Below, piece by piece: positions 1-8,003 of a stretch of 8,057 bases of DNA. The notes beneath the pieces are model-generated. The model worked only from the letters and a program-made list of their open reading frames with translations. It ran no database searches and was not told the origin of the DNA. Positions within the stretch are counted from its first letter, which is position 1; each line of letters opens with the position of its first letter. The position numbers and the translations under genes were made by a program. Source of the stretch: an uncultured Planctomycetaceae bacterium (GTDB taxonomy: Bacteria; Planctomycetota; Planctomycetia; Pirellulales; Lacipirellulaceae); NCBI GenBank assembly GCA_937860165.1, contig CALMBE010000408.1:1-8057 (forward strand), written 5' to 3'.

Positions 1-3
1 AGC

Positions 4-501
4 ATGCCCTCGGTCTTGACTATCTCGGGTCGGGTGTGTGATTCTCAACTCAAACTGAATGTCTTTACTGGGCAACTTCCGTACGAAGTCTCCATCTACC
101 TGCCCGACAGCATGACCCTTCACGAAGCTTTGTTCCCTGGGGCGGAATTGCCCAATCTGTTTTTGGGGAGGCATTGGCAAGAGGAGGTTTACAGTCCCTT
201 CCGAGCTTCGGGAGACCCCATCGAGCTGGTCCACGCGGAAGTCGTATCGCAAGAATCGCTCCAAACCTCTGATCAGACCTTTCGCGTCTTTCGAGTGGAG
301 TATCACAGTCTGTTTGGCTCGGGGATTTCTGAAAAAGCACGGCTTCAGGCGGTTTCACTAGTCGAGCCCCGGGGTAAAATTCTCCGCCGAGAGGTTGTCG
401 TGGGGAGCTCACGGCTTCGATTCGATCGCTTATCCGATGACGATGCGAAAAAGATCGGTGACAAACTCTTCAAAGAACTGCTGAAGTGGGAACAGAATTA
501 A
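4..501 (+). CDS. Hypothetical protein, possibly 5'-partial
   Basis: I do not recognise this 165-residue protein. It is soluble by eye, with no membrane segment or signal peptide. The N-terminal two thirds alternate short hydrophobic stretches, as in a beta-rich fold (for example residues 17-33 and 94-105). The C-terminus is a charged amphipathic helix (about 144-163, DDAKKIGDKLFKELLKW). Codon use and GC match the ABC and mqn genes downstream, which supports real coding. The frame is open to the left edge, so the ATG at 4 may be internal and the gene may begin outside the window. It ends with TAA 140 bases before the ABC ATPase gene, and a possible promoter lies in that gap, so it need not belong to the same operon. 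No function is proposed. Confidence 0.6.
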   Translation: MPSVLTISGRVCDSQLKLNVFTGQLPYEVSIYLPDSMTLHEALFPGAELPNLFLGRHWQEEVYSPFRASGDPIELVHAEVVSQESLQTSDQTFRVFRVEYHSLFGSGISEKARLQAVSLVEPRGKILRREVVVGSSRLRFDRLSDDDAKKIGDKLFKELLKWEQN

Positions 502-529
502 GGATTCATTCTCTCGGGAAATTCAACTC

Positions 530-537
530 GGTATCCT
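530..537 (+). promoter_or_regulatory. Possible -10 region (GGTATCCT) upstream of ABC ATPase
   Basis: TATCCT at 532-537 resembles a sigma-70 -10 box at four of six positions. The same octamer GGTATCCT occurs at 6252-6259, at a similar distance upstream of the second ABC ATPase gene. No good -35 is visible (TTCTCT at 509-514 gives a 17-base spacer). A start near 544 would leave a leader of about 100 bases. This is a weak call resting mostly on the recurrence. Confidence 0.25.
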
Positions 538-641
538 CGCCAGGCCCTCCGTTTCTTCGGGTTCGGCTGGCACTCGCTTGCATCTTGGGTTAGGCTCGAA
601 GGGAGTCGACATCAACTTTACCGCGGGTGTGACCTCCCTCG

Positions 642-1388
642 ATGATTAGCTTTGAAAATGTTACCCGCGCCTACGGCAGTCGAATTGCCGTGGATCGACT
701 GAATCTCTCGATAGCCAAGGGGGAATTGCTGGCCTTGCTGGGGCACAATGGTGCCGGCAAAACTACATCGATCAAGATGCTGGTCGGATTGCTCAAGCCC
801 AACTCGGGTAGTGTTCATGTGGGGCCCTTCCTGGTGAGCGAGCAACATCGCGAGGCGAGTCGGCTGGTGGGTTATGTTCCCGACCAACCGTTTCTCTACG
901 AGAAACTCTCGGGGCGAGAATTTCTCGAATTCGTGGCGGAGCTTTATGGTTTGACCCGTGCCGAAATCCAGGAAGCCATTGCCCGAGAGGCCGAGCGGTT
1001 TCAACTCACTCCGTTCTTGGATCGGCTTACCGAAAGTTACTCGCACGGCATGAGACAGCGGACCGTCTTCGCGGCGGCCTTGATTCACCAACCCGAAGTC
1101 TTGGTGGTGGATGAGCCGATGGTCGGCCTCGACCCCCAGAGCATCCGGTTAGTGAAAGATTTGCTTCGAGAATATGCCGACAACGGGAAGACCGTTCTGA
1201 TGTCGACCCACACTTTGGCGATAGCCGAGGAGATTTCCGATCGCGTAGCCGTGCTCAATGAAAGCAAACTTATCTTTTGTGGCACGGTAGCCGAATTGCG
1301 TACTCACATGTCGACAGCTCATGGTACTCTGGAGTCACTCTATCTGGCACTGACCCAACAATCTCCGAGCATCGACCAGCCTGGGTAG
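642..1388 (+). CDS. ABC transporter ATP-binding protein (exporter type)
   Basis: This 248-residue cytoplasmic ATPase would power an ABC exporter. All nucleotide-binding motifs are present: Walker A GHNGAGKT (34-41), Q-loop Gln82, a signature degenerated to YSHGM (133-137, canonical LSGGQ), Walker B VLVVDEP (153-159), D-loop GLD (162-164) and switch His190 in STH. The length is normal for a stand-alone ABC-2-type ATPase. The ATG at 642 starts the usual first strand (MISFENVTRAYG), but no Shine-Dalgarno sits near it. AGGGAG at 600-605 is too far away, and its complement lies at 634-639. The likely partner is the membrane protein at 2316-4124, now separated from it by a toxin-antitoxin module. 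Substrate unknown. Family assignment is secure; pairing with the permease is inferred from position and strand. Confidence 0.95.
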   Translation: MISFENVTRAYGSRIAVDRLNLSIAKGELLALLGHNGAGKTTSIKMLVGLLKPNSGSVHVGPFLVSEQHREASRLVGYVPDQPFLYEKLSGREFLEFVAELYGLTRAEIQEAIAREAERFQLTPFLDRLTESYSHGMRQRTVFAAALIHQPEVLVVDEPMVGLDPQSIRLVKDLLREYADNGKTVLMSTHTLAIAEEISDRVAVLNESKLIFCGTVAELRTHMSTAHGTLESLYLALTQQSPSIDQPG

Positions 1389-1419
1389 TGGAAACGCCGG
1401 AATAAGGCAAGATGACGCA

Positions 1420-1812
1420 ATGAAAAATCCAATATCAAAAAGGATCGTGTTAGATACCAGCGTATTGGTCTCTGCAAGTCGTTCGCGTCAAGGGGCAAGT
1501 TTTGCTTTGCTGAGCAAGATTCCGACACCTGATTTCACTATATGTCTCTCTGTGGGACTTTACTCTGAGTGGCTTGAGGTTCTGAGTCGGCCAGAAAACC
1601 TGCCTCCGGGTAGCACATCGAAGGATGCCGAAGGTTTTGTCCGCTATTTGGCAAGTCAGGCCCATTTACAGCAGATTCACTTTCTCTGGAGACCTTTTTT
1701 GGTCGATTCCGATGATGATATGGTACTCGAACTAGCATTAGCGGCAGGATGTGAGCATATAATAACTCATAATGTCGCCGACTTCCGAGGTTCTGAGCGA
1801 CTCGGCGTCTAA
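1420..1812 (+). CDS. PIN-domain toxin of a TA module, C-terminally truncated by an in-frame TAA
   Basis: PIN toxins are Mg-dependent ribonucleases, usually held in check by a cognate antitoxin. This 130-residue product has the acidic PIN residues: Asp12 in VLDTSVLVSA, Glu50 in LYSEW, the DSDDDMVLELALAAG block (Asp96, 98, 99, 100) and the ITHNVADF block (Asn118, Asp121). It matches the COG1569-like 'putative toxin component, PIN family' group from memory. The frame does not naturally end here. After TAA at 1810-1812 the same frame reads VLTPREFLAMVKGNS and stops at 1858-1860, overlapping the antitoxin start as ATGA. VLTPREFL is the usual C-terminal motif of this family, so the TAA looks like a nonsense mutation (or sequencing error) removing 16 codons of a 146-residue protein. 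Activity of the shortened form is uncertain. Three 60-base blocks counted by hand in or at the edge of this gene gave about 43-52% GC, against about 62% in one block of the neighbouring ATPase. Confidence 0.88.
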   Translation: MKNPISKRIVLDTSVLVSASRSRQGASFALLSKIPTPDFTICLSVGLYSEWLEVLSRPENLPPGSTSKDAEGFVRYLASQAHLQQIHFLWRPFLVDSDDDMVLELALAAGCEHIITHNVADFRGSERLGV

Positions 1813-1860
1813 GTTCTGACACCGCGTGAATTCTTGGCAATGGTTAAAGGCAATTCATGA
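1813..1860 (+). other. Untranslated C-terminal tail of the PIN toxin frame
   Basis: In the toxin frame, directly after the TAA, 15 sense codons read VLTPREFLAMVKGNS, followed by TGA at 1858-1860. The motif VLTPREFL belongs at the end of this PIN family. The final TGA overlaps the antitoxin ATG (1857-1859) in the ATGA arrangement typical of coupled TA genes. Both points indicate that this was coding until recently. One base change in the stop codon (for instance CAA, AAA or GAA to TAA) explains it. Confidence 0.8.
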
Positions 1861-2096
1861 GTACACTTACAATCCAAATACCAGAATCTCTCAAAAAGAG
1901 CATCGAAGCATTAGCGGCCAAGGAGGGTTATTCGGTAAGTCAATTTCTAGCAAGTGCTGCTGGTGAAAAACTGGCGGTCGTGTTGACCACGGACTTTTTG
2001 CGAGAAGAAGCCCAAGCCGGTCGGCGCGAGGAGTTTGATCGTTATCTTGCTGCGGTTCCGGACAATGCCCCGGATGACAAGGATCGAATTGATTAA
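1857..2096 (+). CDS. Ribbon-helix-helix antitoxin, partner of the PIN toxin
   Basis: The 79-residue protein begins with a short beta strand followed by two helices (STLTIQIPESLKKSIEALAA, then the SVSQFLASAAGEKLA helix at about 26-40). This is the layout of Arc/CopG or HicB-like ribbon-helix-helix DNA-binding antitoxins. The acidic, flexible C-terminal half (about 48-79, ending PDDKDRID) would be the toxin-binding part. Such antitoxins bind and inhibit the PIN nuclease and often repress their own operon. The order here is toxin first. The ATG overlaps the original toxin stop (ATGA at 1857-1860), so translation was probably coupled. The premature toxin stop now ends upstream translation 44 bases earlier, which could lower antitoxin synthesis. 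The length is normal for this family and the gene appears intact. Confidence 0.82.
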   Translation: MSTLTIQIPESLKKSIEALAAKEGYSVSQFLASAAGEKLAVVLTTDFLREEAQAGRREEFDRYLAAVPDNAPDDKDRID

Positions 2097-2315
2097 GCTA
2101 GTCCTTTGCGGCAAAGCCCCACGTACAGCGAAACTGTGGGCAGAAAGCATGATCCACACCGGGGTTGTGCAAATCACGTGCTTCTCGTGCGGTAGCGACA
2201 CCCTCCATTTTTTTCAGTGCAGCGTCACTTGCACCGAAGACTCGAACTGACGAGCCTTGAACCTTCTCCTCCTCACTTGTCGTACAGGCGTGGGAACTAA
2301 CCAGAAAAGACACTC
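2097..2315. other. Non-coding gap between antitoxin and ABC permease
   Basis: This 219-base stretch holds no gene I can support. Short open frames on both strands lack family resemblance. There are minor inverted repeats, such as GTGCA (2217-2221) with TGCAC (2230-2234), and a run of seven T at 2208-2214, but no convincing terminator. It may be the right-hand remnant of the insertion that brought the TA module. It has no visible promoter for the permease gene. Confidence 0.4.
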
Positions 2316-4124
2316 GTGACAACAATCGATATCGATTCTACGGTGCGAAGTCAAATCGAGCGACTTCCCTCGCATGAACGCGAGGGACAGTTGTTTTGGA
2401 AACTGCGCTTGCGCGAGAGTCGCAGCCAATTGCGGATTCTGTTTTCTCAGGCTCGGATGCGCACCAGTCTGGTAATTTCCTTAAGCATGGTGTTCTGGTT
2501 GGGTTTGTTTGCACTTTTTTATTTCGGTTTCCAATTTGTGGTCACAAACGTCGGCATGCCGGGCGCGACGTATCACGCCGAAACGGTGCAGTTTGTGTTC
2601 ACGCTTTTTTTCATGTCCTTGCAGGTCATGCTGATTTTCTCGGCGGGAATCATCTTGTACGGGAGCCTGTATGCCTCGCATGAAACTAGTTTGTTGTTGA
2701 CGCTTCCGATCCGAGATTCGCGGCTCGTGTATTATCGCTTTCAAGAAGCCCTGTTTTTTAGCAGCTGGGGCTTTTTCCTGCTGGCAAGTCCCATGCTGAT
2801 TGCCTACGGATTAGTGGTCGACGCACCCTGGTATTACTACGCTTATTTGCCGGGGCTGATGATCTCGTATGCATATATTCCCTGTACCTTGGGAAGCATC
2901 TTCTGTTTGTACTTGATTAGTCGTGTGCCCCAATTTCGGCGAATCATTGTCGGGGTGATAGCCCTAGCGGTGGTGGTTGTGGCCTACAGTTCGATTTGGC
3001 ATACGCTCGACATCGACAATGCGGATCTGCTCGGGGCTACTTGGTTTAAGCAGACGTTTCACCGATTTGAATTTACTCGCGGCGAGTGGCTGCCGAGCAC
3101 TTGGCTCAGCAATGGGTTATTGGACGCAGCCCGAAAAACGGGCCCCGATGTCGGTGACTTACCCTGGCTAGAGAGCGGCAAATATCTGGTGGTGTTGGTG
3201 TCGAACGCCTTGTTTTTTCATATCGTGTTGCTGTGGGTAGGGAATCGGCTGTTTCGGGACAGTTACTATAGGCTCCAGTCCCGTGAGGCCCATGCACCGT
3301 ATGCGCGAATGGCTTGGATTGATCGCCTGGCCGAGAAACTGATGTTCTTCTTGCCACGCGAAACGCAATTGCTGATCATCAAAGATATCCGACTCTTCCG
3401 CCGCGATCCGGTGCAATGGTCGCAGTTCATTATTTTCTTCGGATTGTTGATGTTGTACTTTGCCAATATCGACCGCTTTCGACAGTATCGTCAAGACATC
3501 AGCGTCGTCACTTGGGTCAACATCGTCAGCTTTCTAAATTTGGCCGTCGTGGGATTAATTCTCTCCACGTTTACCACGCGCTTCATCTACCCTTTGATCA
3601 GTCTCGAGGGTCGAAGATTCTGGATCCTGGGACGCTTGCCGATGAAGCGAGATACGATCCTGTGGGGAAAATTTCTATTCGCCTCGTGCGGTTCTTGGAT
3701 TCCTTGTGCTGGCTTGGTCCTGGCGAGCGACTGGATGCTCGACGTATCCCTGCTGGTGATGCTGGTTCACCAGTTTATTTGTCTTCTCCTGTGTCTGGGT
3801 TTGGCGGGCATGGCGGTCGGGTTGGGGGCGACTATGCCGGATTTTCACGAGCAATCTCCTTCCAAAATCGCGGCTGGTTTTGGGGGTACACTCAATCTTG
3901 TACTGAGTGCCATCTACATTCTGTTAGTTGTGATGATGACCGCCCTGCCGTGCCATTTCTATCTCTTGGCAAACGATGTCAACTTGCGTTCTCAGATCAT
4001 TCCTCCCAGCACGCTCAGAATGTGGATGATTTTGGGGCTGGTGGGAGTTGTCGTGATGACGCTGTTGGTCACGCTCATACCGCTTCGCAGTGGGTTGCGA
4101 GCATTCCGTGATCTGGAGTTCTGA
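2316..4124 (+). CDS. ABC exporter membrane subunit, about 12 transmembrane segments
   Basis: This 602-residue inner-membrane protein would form the translocation pathway for the ATPase at 642-1388. After a charged cytoplasmic N-terminus (1-50) there are about twelve hydrophobic segments: roughly 52-72, 93-117, 146-166, 172-200, 209-227, 289-308, 370-384, 398-418, 455-471, 477-505, 524-545 and 570-590. Hydrophilic loops lie at 228-288 and 311-368. The motif SLEGRRFWILGRLPM (429-443) and the size resemble the large 'putative ABC exporter' permeases (PF16949-like, from memory) rather than the smaller ABC-2 permeases. The start is GTG at 2316; there is only a weak AGAAAAGA upstream. The substrate cannot be read from the sequence. 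Its separation from the ATPase by 927 bases containing a TA module is unusual. Confidence 0.88.
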   Translation: MTTIDIDSTVRSQIERLPSHEREGQLFWKLRLRESRSQLRILFSQARMRTSLVISLSMVFWLGLFALFYFGFQFVVTNVGMPGATYHAETVQFVFTLFFMSLQVMLIFSAGIILYGSLYASHETSLLLTLPIRDSRLVYYRFQEALFFSSWGFFLLASPMLIAYGLVVDAPWYYYAYLPGLMISYAYIPCTLGSIFCLYLISRVPQFRRIIVGVIALAVVVVAYSSIWHTLDIDNADLLGATWFKQTFHRFEFTRGEWLPSTWLSNGLLDAARKTGPDVGDLPWLESGKYLVVLVSNALFFHIVLLWVGNRLFRDSYYRLQSREAHAPYARMAWIDRLAEKLMFFLPRETQLLIIKDIRLFRRDPVQWSQFIIFFGLLMLYFANIDRFRQYRQDISVVTWVNIVSFLNLAVVGLILSTFTTRFIYPLISLEGRRFWILGRLPMKRDTILWGKFLFASCGSWIPCAGLVLASDWMLDVSLLVMLVHQFICLLLCLGLAGMAVGLGATMPDFHEQSPSKIAAGFGGTLNLVLSAIYILLVVMMTALPCHFYLLANDVNLRSQIIPPSTLRMWMILGLVGVVVMTLLVTLIPLRSGLRAFRDLEF

Positions 4125-4216
4125 ACGGACAGTCTCAGGCCCGGCATGGAATCTTGGCCCTCGCCGCTTGCGGTTTCGCGGTCTCTCTCCGCCTAGTCGA
4201 TATTTCTCAAATCCTC

Positions 4217-4222
4217 TATAAT
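4217..4222 (+). promoter_or_regulatory. Candidate -10 box (TATAAT) for mqnA-mqnC
   Basis: A perfect TATAAT lies 50 bases before the mqnA ATG, in the 148-base gap after the ABC permease. The hexamer 17 bases upstream (TAGTCG, 4194-4199) is a poor -35. Transcription from about 4229 would give a leader of roughly 44 bases. The position and the change of function at this point suggest that mqnA-mqnC is its own operon. Confidence 0.5.
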
Positions 4223-4272
4223 CGTGAATCTCAGAGCAGGACTTCCGAGGTCACAGAGAATCCGAAATCAGC

Positions 4273-5072
4273 ATGGTGAACACGATCAAAATAGGTGCGG
4301 TGAGTTATCTCAATACCAAACCGCTCGTGTTTGGGCTTGCGGAATCGTTGCCCGTGGCCGAGATCGTCTACGATTATCCAAGTCGCTTGTCGGCAGCCCT
4401 AGCCCACGAGGAATTGGACATCGCTCTGGTTCCGTCTGCCGAATTGCTTAGCCATCGCGACTGGACAGTCGTATCGGATGCCTGCATTGCGTGTCGTGGT
4501 CCGGTGCTGAGCGTGAAGTTGTTGTTTCGCGTTCGTCCTAGCGAAGTGAAAACCCTGGCACTCGACGCGGGATCGCGCACCAGTGCGATGCTTTCGCAGG
4601 TTTTGCTGTGGGAATTGCACGCCGTGCGACCTCTTCTCACGGAGCTTCCGCTGGGTGTCGAGCCTGCTGAGTCAACCGCTGATGCCGTGTTGGTGATTGG
4701 CGACCGCGCGATTCGTTCCGAGCATAGCGAGTATTGCGATGTGTGGGACCTGGGGGATCGCTGGTGTCGGGCGGCAGAGTTGCCATTCGTGTTTGCCACT
4801 TGGGTAGCTCGACCAGGGGTCGAAACCACCGAAGTGGTTTTCGCCCTGGAATCCGCCCGCAATCGTGGTTGTGCCCAGCTACACCAAATCGCTCGTGAGC
4901 AGTCGGTTCAAATGCAGTTGCCGGAAGCGTTGGTGGTGGAGTATTTGACCAAGAATCTGCACTTTACCTTCGGTGAACGTGAGCAGCGTGGGCTGGAATT
5001 GTTTTTTGCCAAATCGGTAGCAGGCGGTTTTGCTACGGACCTTCGTCTACCCCTATCTGTGAGTTGCCAATC

Positions 5073-5076
<4 letters not shown>
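4273..5076 (+). CDS. mqnA: Chorismate dehydratase MqnA (futalosine pathway)
   Basis: MqnA removes water from chorismate to give 3-[(1-carboxyvinyl)oxy]benzoate, the first committed step of the futalosine route to menaquinone, in the cytoplasm. The 267-residue protein shows the family hallmarks: IGAVSYLNTKPLVFGL (7-22), IALVPSAELL (50-59), LDAGSRTSAMLSQVLL (97-112), VIGDRAI (141-147), LPFVFATWVAR (170-180) and the C-terminal block YLTKNLHFTFGEREQRGLELFF (224-245, described here by its ends YLTKN and LELFF). The fold is that of a periplasmic-binding-protein-like two-domain enzyme without a signal peptide. The ATG at 4273 is chosen because the conserved first strand follows within five residues; Shine-Dalgarno support is weak. 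The stop TGA overlaps the mqnC start as ATGA (5073-5076), implying coupled translation. Length is normal. Confidence 0.95.
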
Positions 5077-6212
<1,136 letters not shown>

Positions 6213-6251
6213 TCCCTCGCCAGAAGTTTCTTCGCAGTTGGCGCTTTGCTT

Positions 6252-6259
6252 GGTATCCT
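6252..6259 (+). promoter_or_regulatory. Possible -10 region (GGTATCCT) upstream of natA
   Basis: TATCCT at 6254-6259 follows TTCGCA (6231-6236) with a 17-base spacer; each matches its consensus at four of six positions. The octamer GGTATCCT is shared with 530-537 upstream of the first ABC ATPase. A transcript from about 6266 would have a leader of about 85 bases containing the hairpin at 6300-6318. Weak evidence. Confidence 0.28.
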
Positions 6260-6299
6260 TCAAGCAGGGACCCTATTTCAGGTTCAGTGGCAGTCTATT

Positions 6300-6318
6300 C
6301 CGCGACCACCGGTCGCGG
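6300..6318. repeat. Perfect 8-bp inverted repeat in the natA leader
   Basis: CCGCGACC (6300-6307) and GGTCGCGG (6311-6318) are exact reverse complements around the 3-base loop ACC. The GC-rich hairpin ends 32 bases before the natA ATG and is not followed by a T-run, so it does not look like a standard terminator. It could be an operator for a dimeric repressor or an RNA structure in the leader. The sequence shows the symmetry; the role is unknown. Confidence 0.5.
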
Positions 6319-6350
6319 CTATATGAGGATATCTCCTCCGTCGGATTCGC

Positions 6351-7121
6351 ATGTTGCAAAGTTCCGTTATCGAAGTGAGCTCGCTGACCAAGACGTACAC
6401 CGATCTGCGGCGTGGCGACTTCGTGGCGCTCGATGGGTTGAGTTTCACTGCGCAGGCGGGAGAAGTCTATGGACTGCTAGGGCCCAATGGAGCTGGTAAA
6501 ACTACGGTGCTTCGCATTCTCAGCACCGTGCTACAACCGACCAGTGGGACTGCCAGCGTCAATGGCTTTGATTGCGTCCGGCAACCCTCGCTCGTGCGAC
6601 ATCATATCGGCTTCATGTCCGCCAACACGGCGGTCTACGACCGCATGACTGCCTGGGAAATGGTGGAATACTTTGGTCGTTTGTACGGCATGAATGAAGA
6701 GGCGTTGCATAGCCGCATGGAAGAACTGTTCACCCGTCTGCAAATGCAAAACATACGCGATTTGTTAGGGGCTAAAATGTCGACCGGGATGAAGCAAAAA
6801 GTATCGATCGCCCGGGCGATTGTGCATGACCCTCCGGTGCTGATTTTCGACGAAGCCACCAGTGGCCTGGATGTGCTTGTGGCGCGGGCGCTCTTGGACA
6901 CCGTGGCAGAGCTCCGCGACCAAGGAAAGTGTATCGTCTTCTCCACCCATATCATGCGCGAAGCCGAACGGCTCTGCGATCGCGTAGCCATCATGCACCG
7001 GGGCAAGATTTTGGCCGAAGGCACGGTGAACGAACTGCAAACGCAGCACGACGGTGCCGATCTGGAAGATGTATTTTTTAGTTTGATCCGACAACAGGAA
7101 GCCCTGGCAAGCGATTGCTAG
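6351..7121 (+). CDS. natA: NatA-type ABC transporter ATP-binding protein
   Basis: This 256-residue ATPase should drive the NatB-like permease encoded 15 bases downstream; the family prototype NatAB exports sodium in Bacillus, but the substrate here is unproven. Motifs: Walker A GPNGAGKT (44-51), signature MSTGMKQK (143-150, LSGGQ replaced by MSTGM), Walker B VLIFDEAT (163-170), D-loop SGLD (171-174) and switch His200 in STH. The Q-loop position reads [13 protein letters not shown] (88-100) and has no glutamine, which is tolerated in some NatA-like proteins, where the block is often FLTEETGLYDRLT. The ATG at 6351 has no good Shine-Dalgarno. GAGGA at 6325-6329 is 21 bases away and faces its complement at 6334-6338; the next upstream in-frame codons lead to a stop at 6324. 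The symbol follows family similarity. Confidence 0.9.
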   Translation: MLQSSVIEVSSLTKTYTDLRRGDFVALDGLSFTAQAGEVYGLLGPNGAGKTTVLRILSTVLQPTSGTASVNGFDCVRQPSLVRHHIGFMSANTAVYDRMTAWEMVEYFGRLYGMNEEALHSRMEELFTRLQMQNIRDLLGAKMSTGMKQKVSIARAIVHDPPVLIFDEATSGLDVLVARALLDTVAELRDQGKCIVFSTHIMREAERLCDRVAIMHRGKILAEGTVNELQTQHDGADLEDVFFSLIRQQEALASDC

Positions 7122-7136
7122 CGGTATAGCCGACCC

Positions 7137-7817
7137 ATGAATTTTCGCAACGTCCAACTTGTCTATAGCCGAGAGATGCGGGATCAATTCCGTGATCGGC
7201 GGACGCTGTTTCTAATCGCCGTGTTGCCGTTGTTATTGTACCCCTTACTGGGGATGAGCTTTTTTCAGCTTTCGCAATTCTTGCGCAACAATGCCTCGCA
7301 AGTATTGGTCCTGGGGTTCGAGGAACTGCAAGCAAGTGAGTGGTTGCCGCCTCTGGTTCAGAAAGACCGCTTTGCATCCAATTGGTTTCAGAACACCGAT
7401 GAACAGCAGGCCTTGCAGCTTGTTGAACCCGAGTTCCTGGCACCCGTGGAGAATGCTAAGCCCGAGGATGCACTTGCTGCCGCGCGGCTGGCCGTCGAGC
7501 AGAACCATGTGCAATTGGCAGTTTACTTTCCCCCGGGGTTTCGCGAGCGGCTAGAAGCTTCCCGAAAATCGCTACTCGATCGTTCCCCCGTCGTGCCCCA
7601 GGCGACGGAAAGTCAGTTTCCACAGCCGGAGATATTGTTCAACTCTGCGAACGAAAAATCACGCATTGCCCAATTGCGGGTCGAAGCCGTCTTACGGGTT
7701 TGGCAGGCTGCCCTGACGCAAGTGAATCTCCGCGATAGCCATGTACCCGTGGAAGCTACCCGGCCCTTTATCGTCAAGCAACAGGATGTGGCCCACGCTC
7801 AACAGCGGCAGGCTGCG
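7137..7817 (+). CDS. natB: NatB-like ABC permease, 3'-truncated at a sequence junction
   Basis: The ATG at 7137 follows natA by 15 bases. The product begins MNFRNVQLVYSREMRDQFRD, then a first membrane segment at about residues 24-46 (LFLIAVLPLLLYPLLGMSFF), then a long extracytoplasmic domain to about residue 225 ending in KQQDVAHAQQRQAA. This is the NatB/ABC-2 exporter layout: an N-terminal anchor, a large outer domain, then normally five or so more membrane helices. Those helices are missing. The frame stays open to the window end, but from about 7818 it encodes an Arg/Gly/Ala-rich stretch with no hydrophobic segment and about 75% GC. I therefore end the supported coding part near 7817 and treat the rest as a different DNA source. 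natA and natB would be co-transcribed. Partner assignment is strong; the real C-terminus is absent. Confidence 0.8.
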
Positions 7818-8003
7818 CGTGCACGCGGTGTCGCCCACGTAGGGGTCGCAGGTGCCGGCGCGCGGCCGATCGAGCGGCGCGGGCGCCGCGATGTCAACGC
7901 GAAACGCCTCCGGCCCCGTCTCGGTATCGGCCGCAATGGCGCCGGAGCAGGCGACGCAGAAGATCGCCGCGGCAACGACGCGCGCTCGCACCAGCGGACT
8001 CAA
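7810..8003 (-). CDS. N-terminal fragment of an exported protein from high-GC DNA
   Basis: On the minus strand the high-GC tail encodes a plausible Sec signal peptide: a basic start (RAR), a hydrophobic core (VVAAAIFCVACSGA) and a signal-peptidase-I-like site AIAA before Asp. A proline/alanine-rich linker and a two-cysteine segment follow (GTCDPYVGDTACTRSLP). Codon third positions are mostly G or C, unlike the rest of the window. The start is TTG at 8003 or, giving a tighter signal peptide, GTG at 7991; the frame is also open to the window end. Downstream of about 7810 the frame runs antisense through natB and loses this style, so the gene is cut at the junction. I cannot name the family. The style suggests a high-GC proteobacterium, which is inference. 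Confidence 0.4.

Noticed and set aside
618..1091. Minus-strand open frame of 157 codons opposite the ABC ATPase
   Set aside because: It is fully antisense to a gene with every ABC motif, and its translation shows no family features.
2098..2325. Minus-strand open frame of 75 codons in the gap before the permease
   Set aside because: It is a short frame with no family resemblance and no ribosome site; it is more likely non-coding.
3416..4111. Plus-strand open frame of 231 codons inside the permease gene, other frame
   Set aside because: The main frame has regular membrane segments and a family motif here; the alternative is Arg/His/Cys-rich and looks like a shadow.
4164..4173. Small hairpin CCGC-TT-GCGG after the ABC permease
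   Set aside because: The stem is only 4 bp with a 2-base loop and there is no T-tract, so it does not support a terminator call.
5064..5072. TTG at 5064 as the mqnC start
   Set aside because: The ATG at 5073 gives the typical ATGA overlap with mqnA and loses no conserved residues.
6218..6243. Possible terminator after mqnC: CGCCA/TGGCG outer stem with inner GAAG/CTTC
   Set aside because: The stem is interrupted by a 5-base bulge and is not followed by a T-run.
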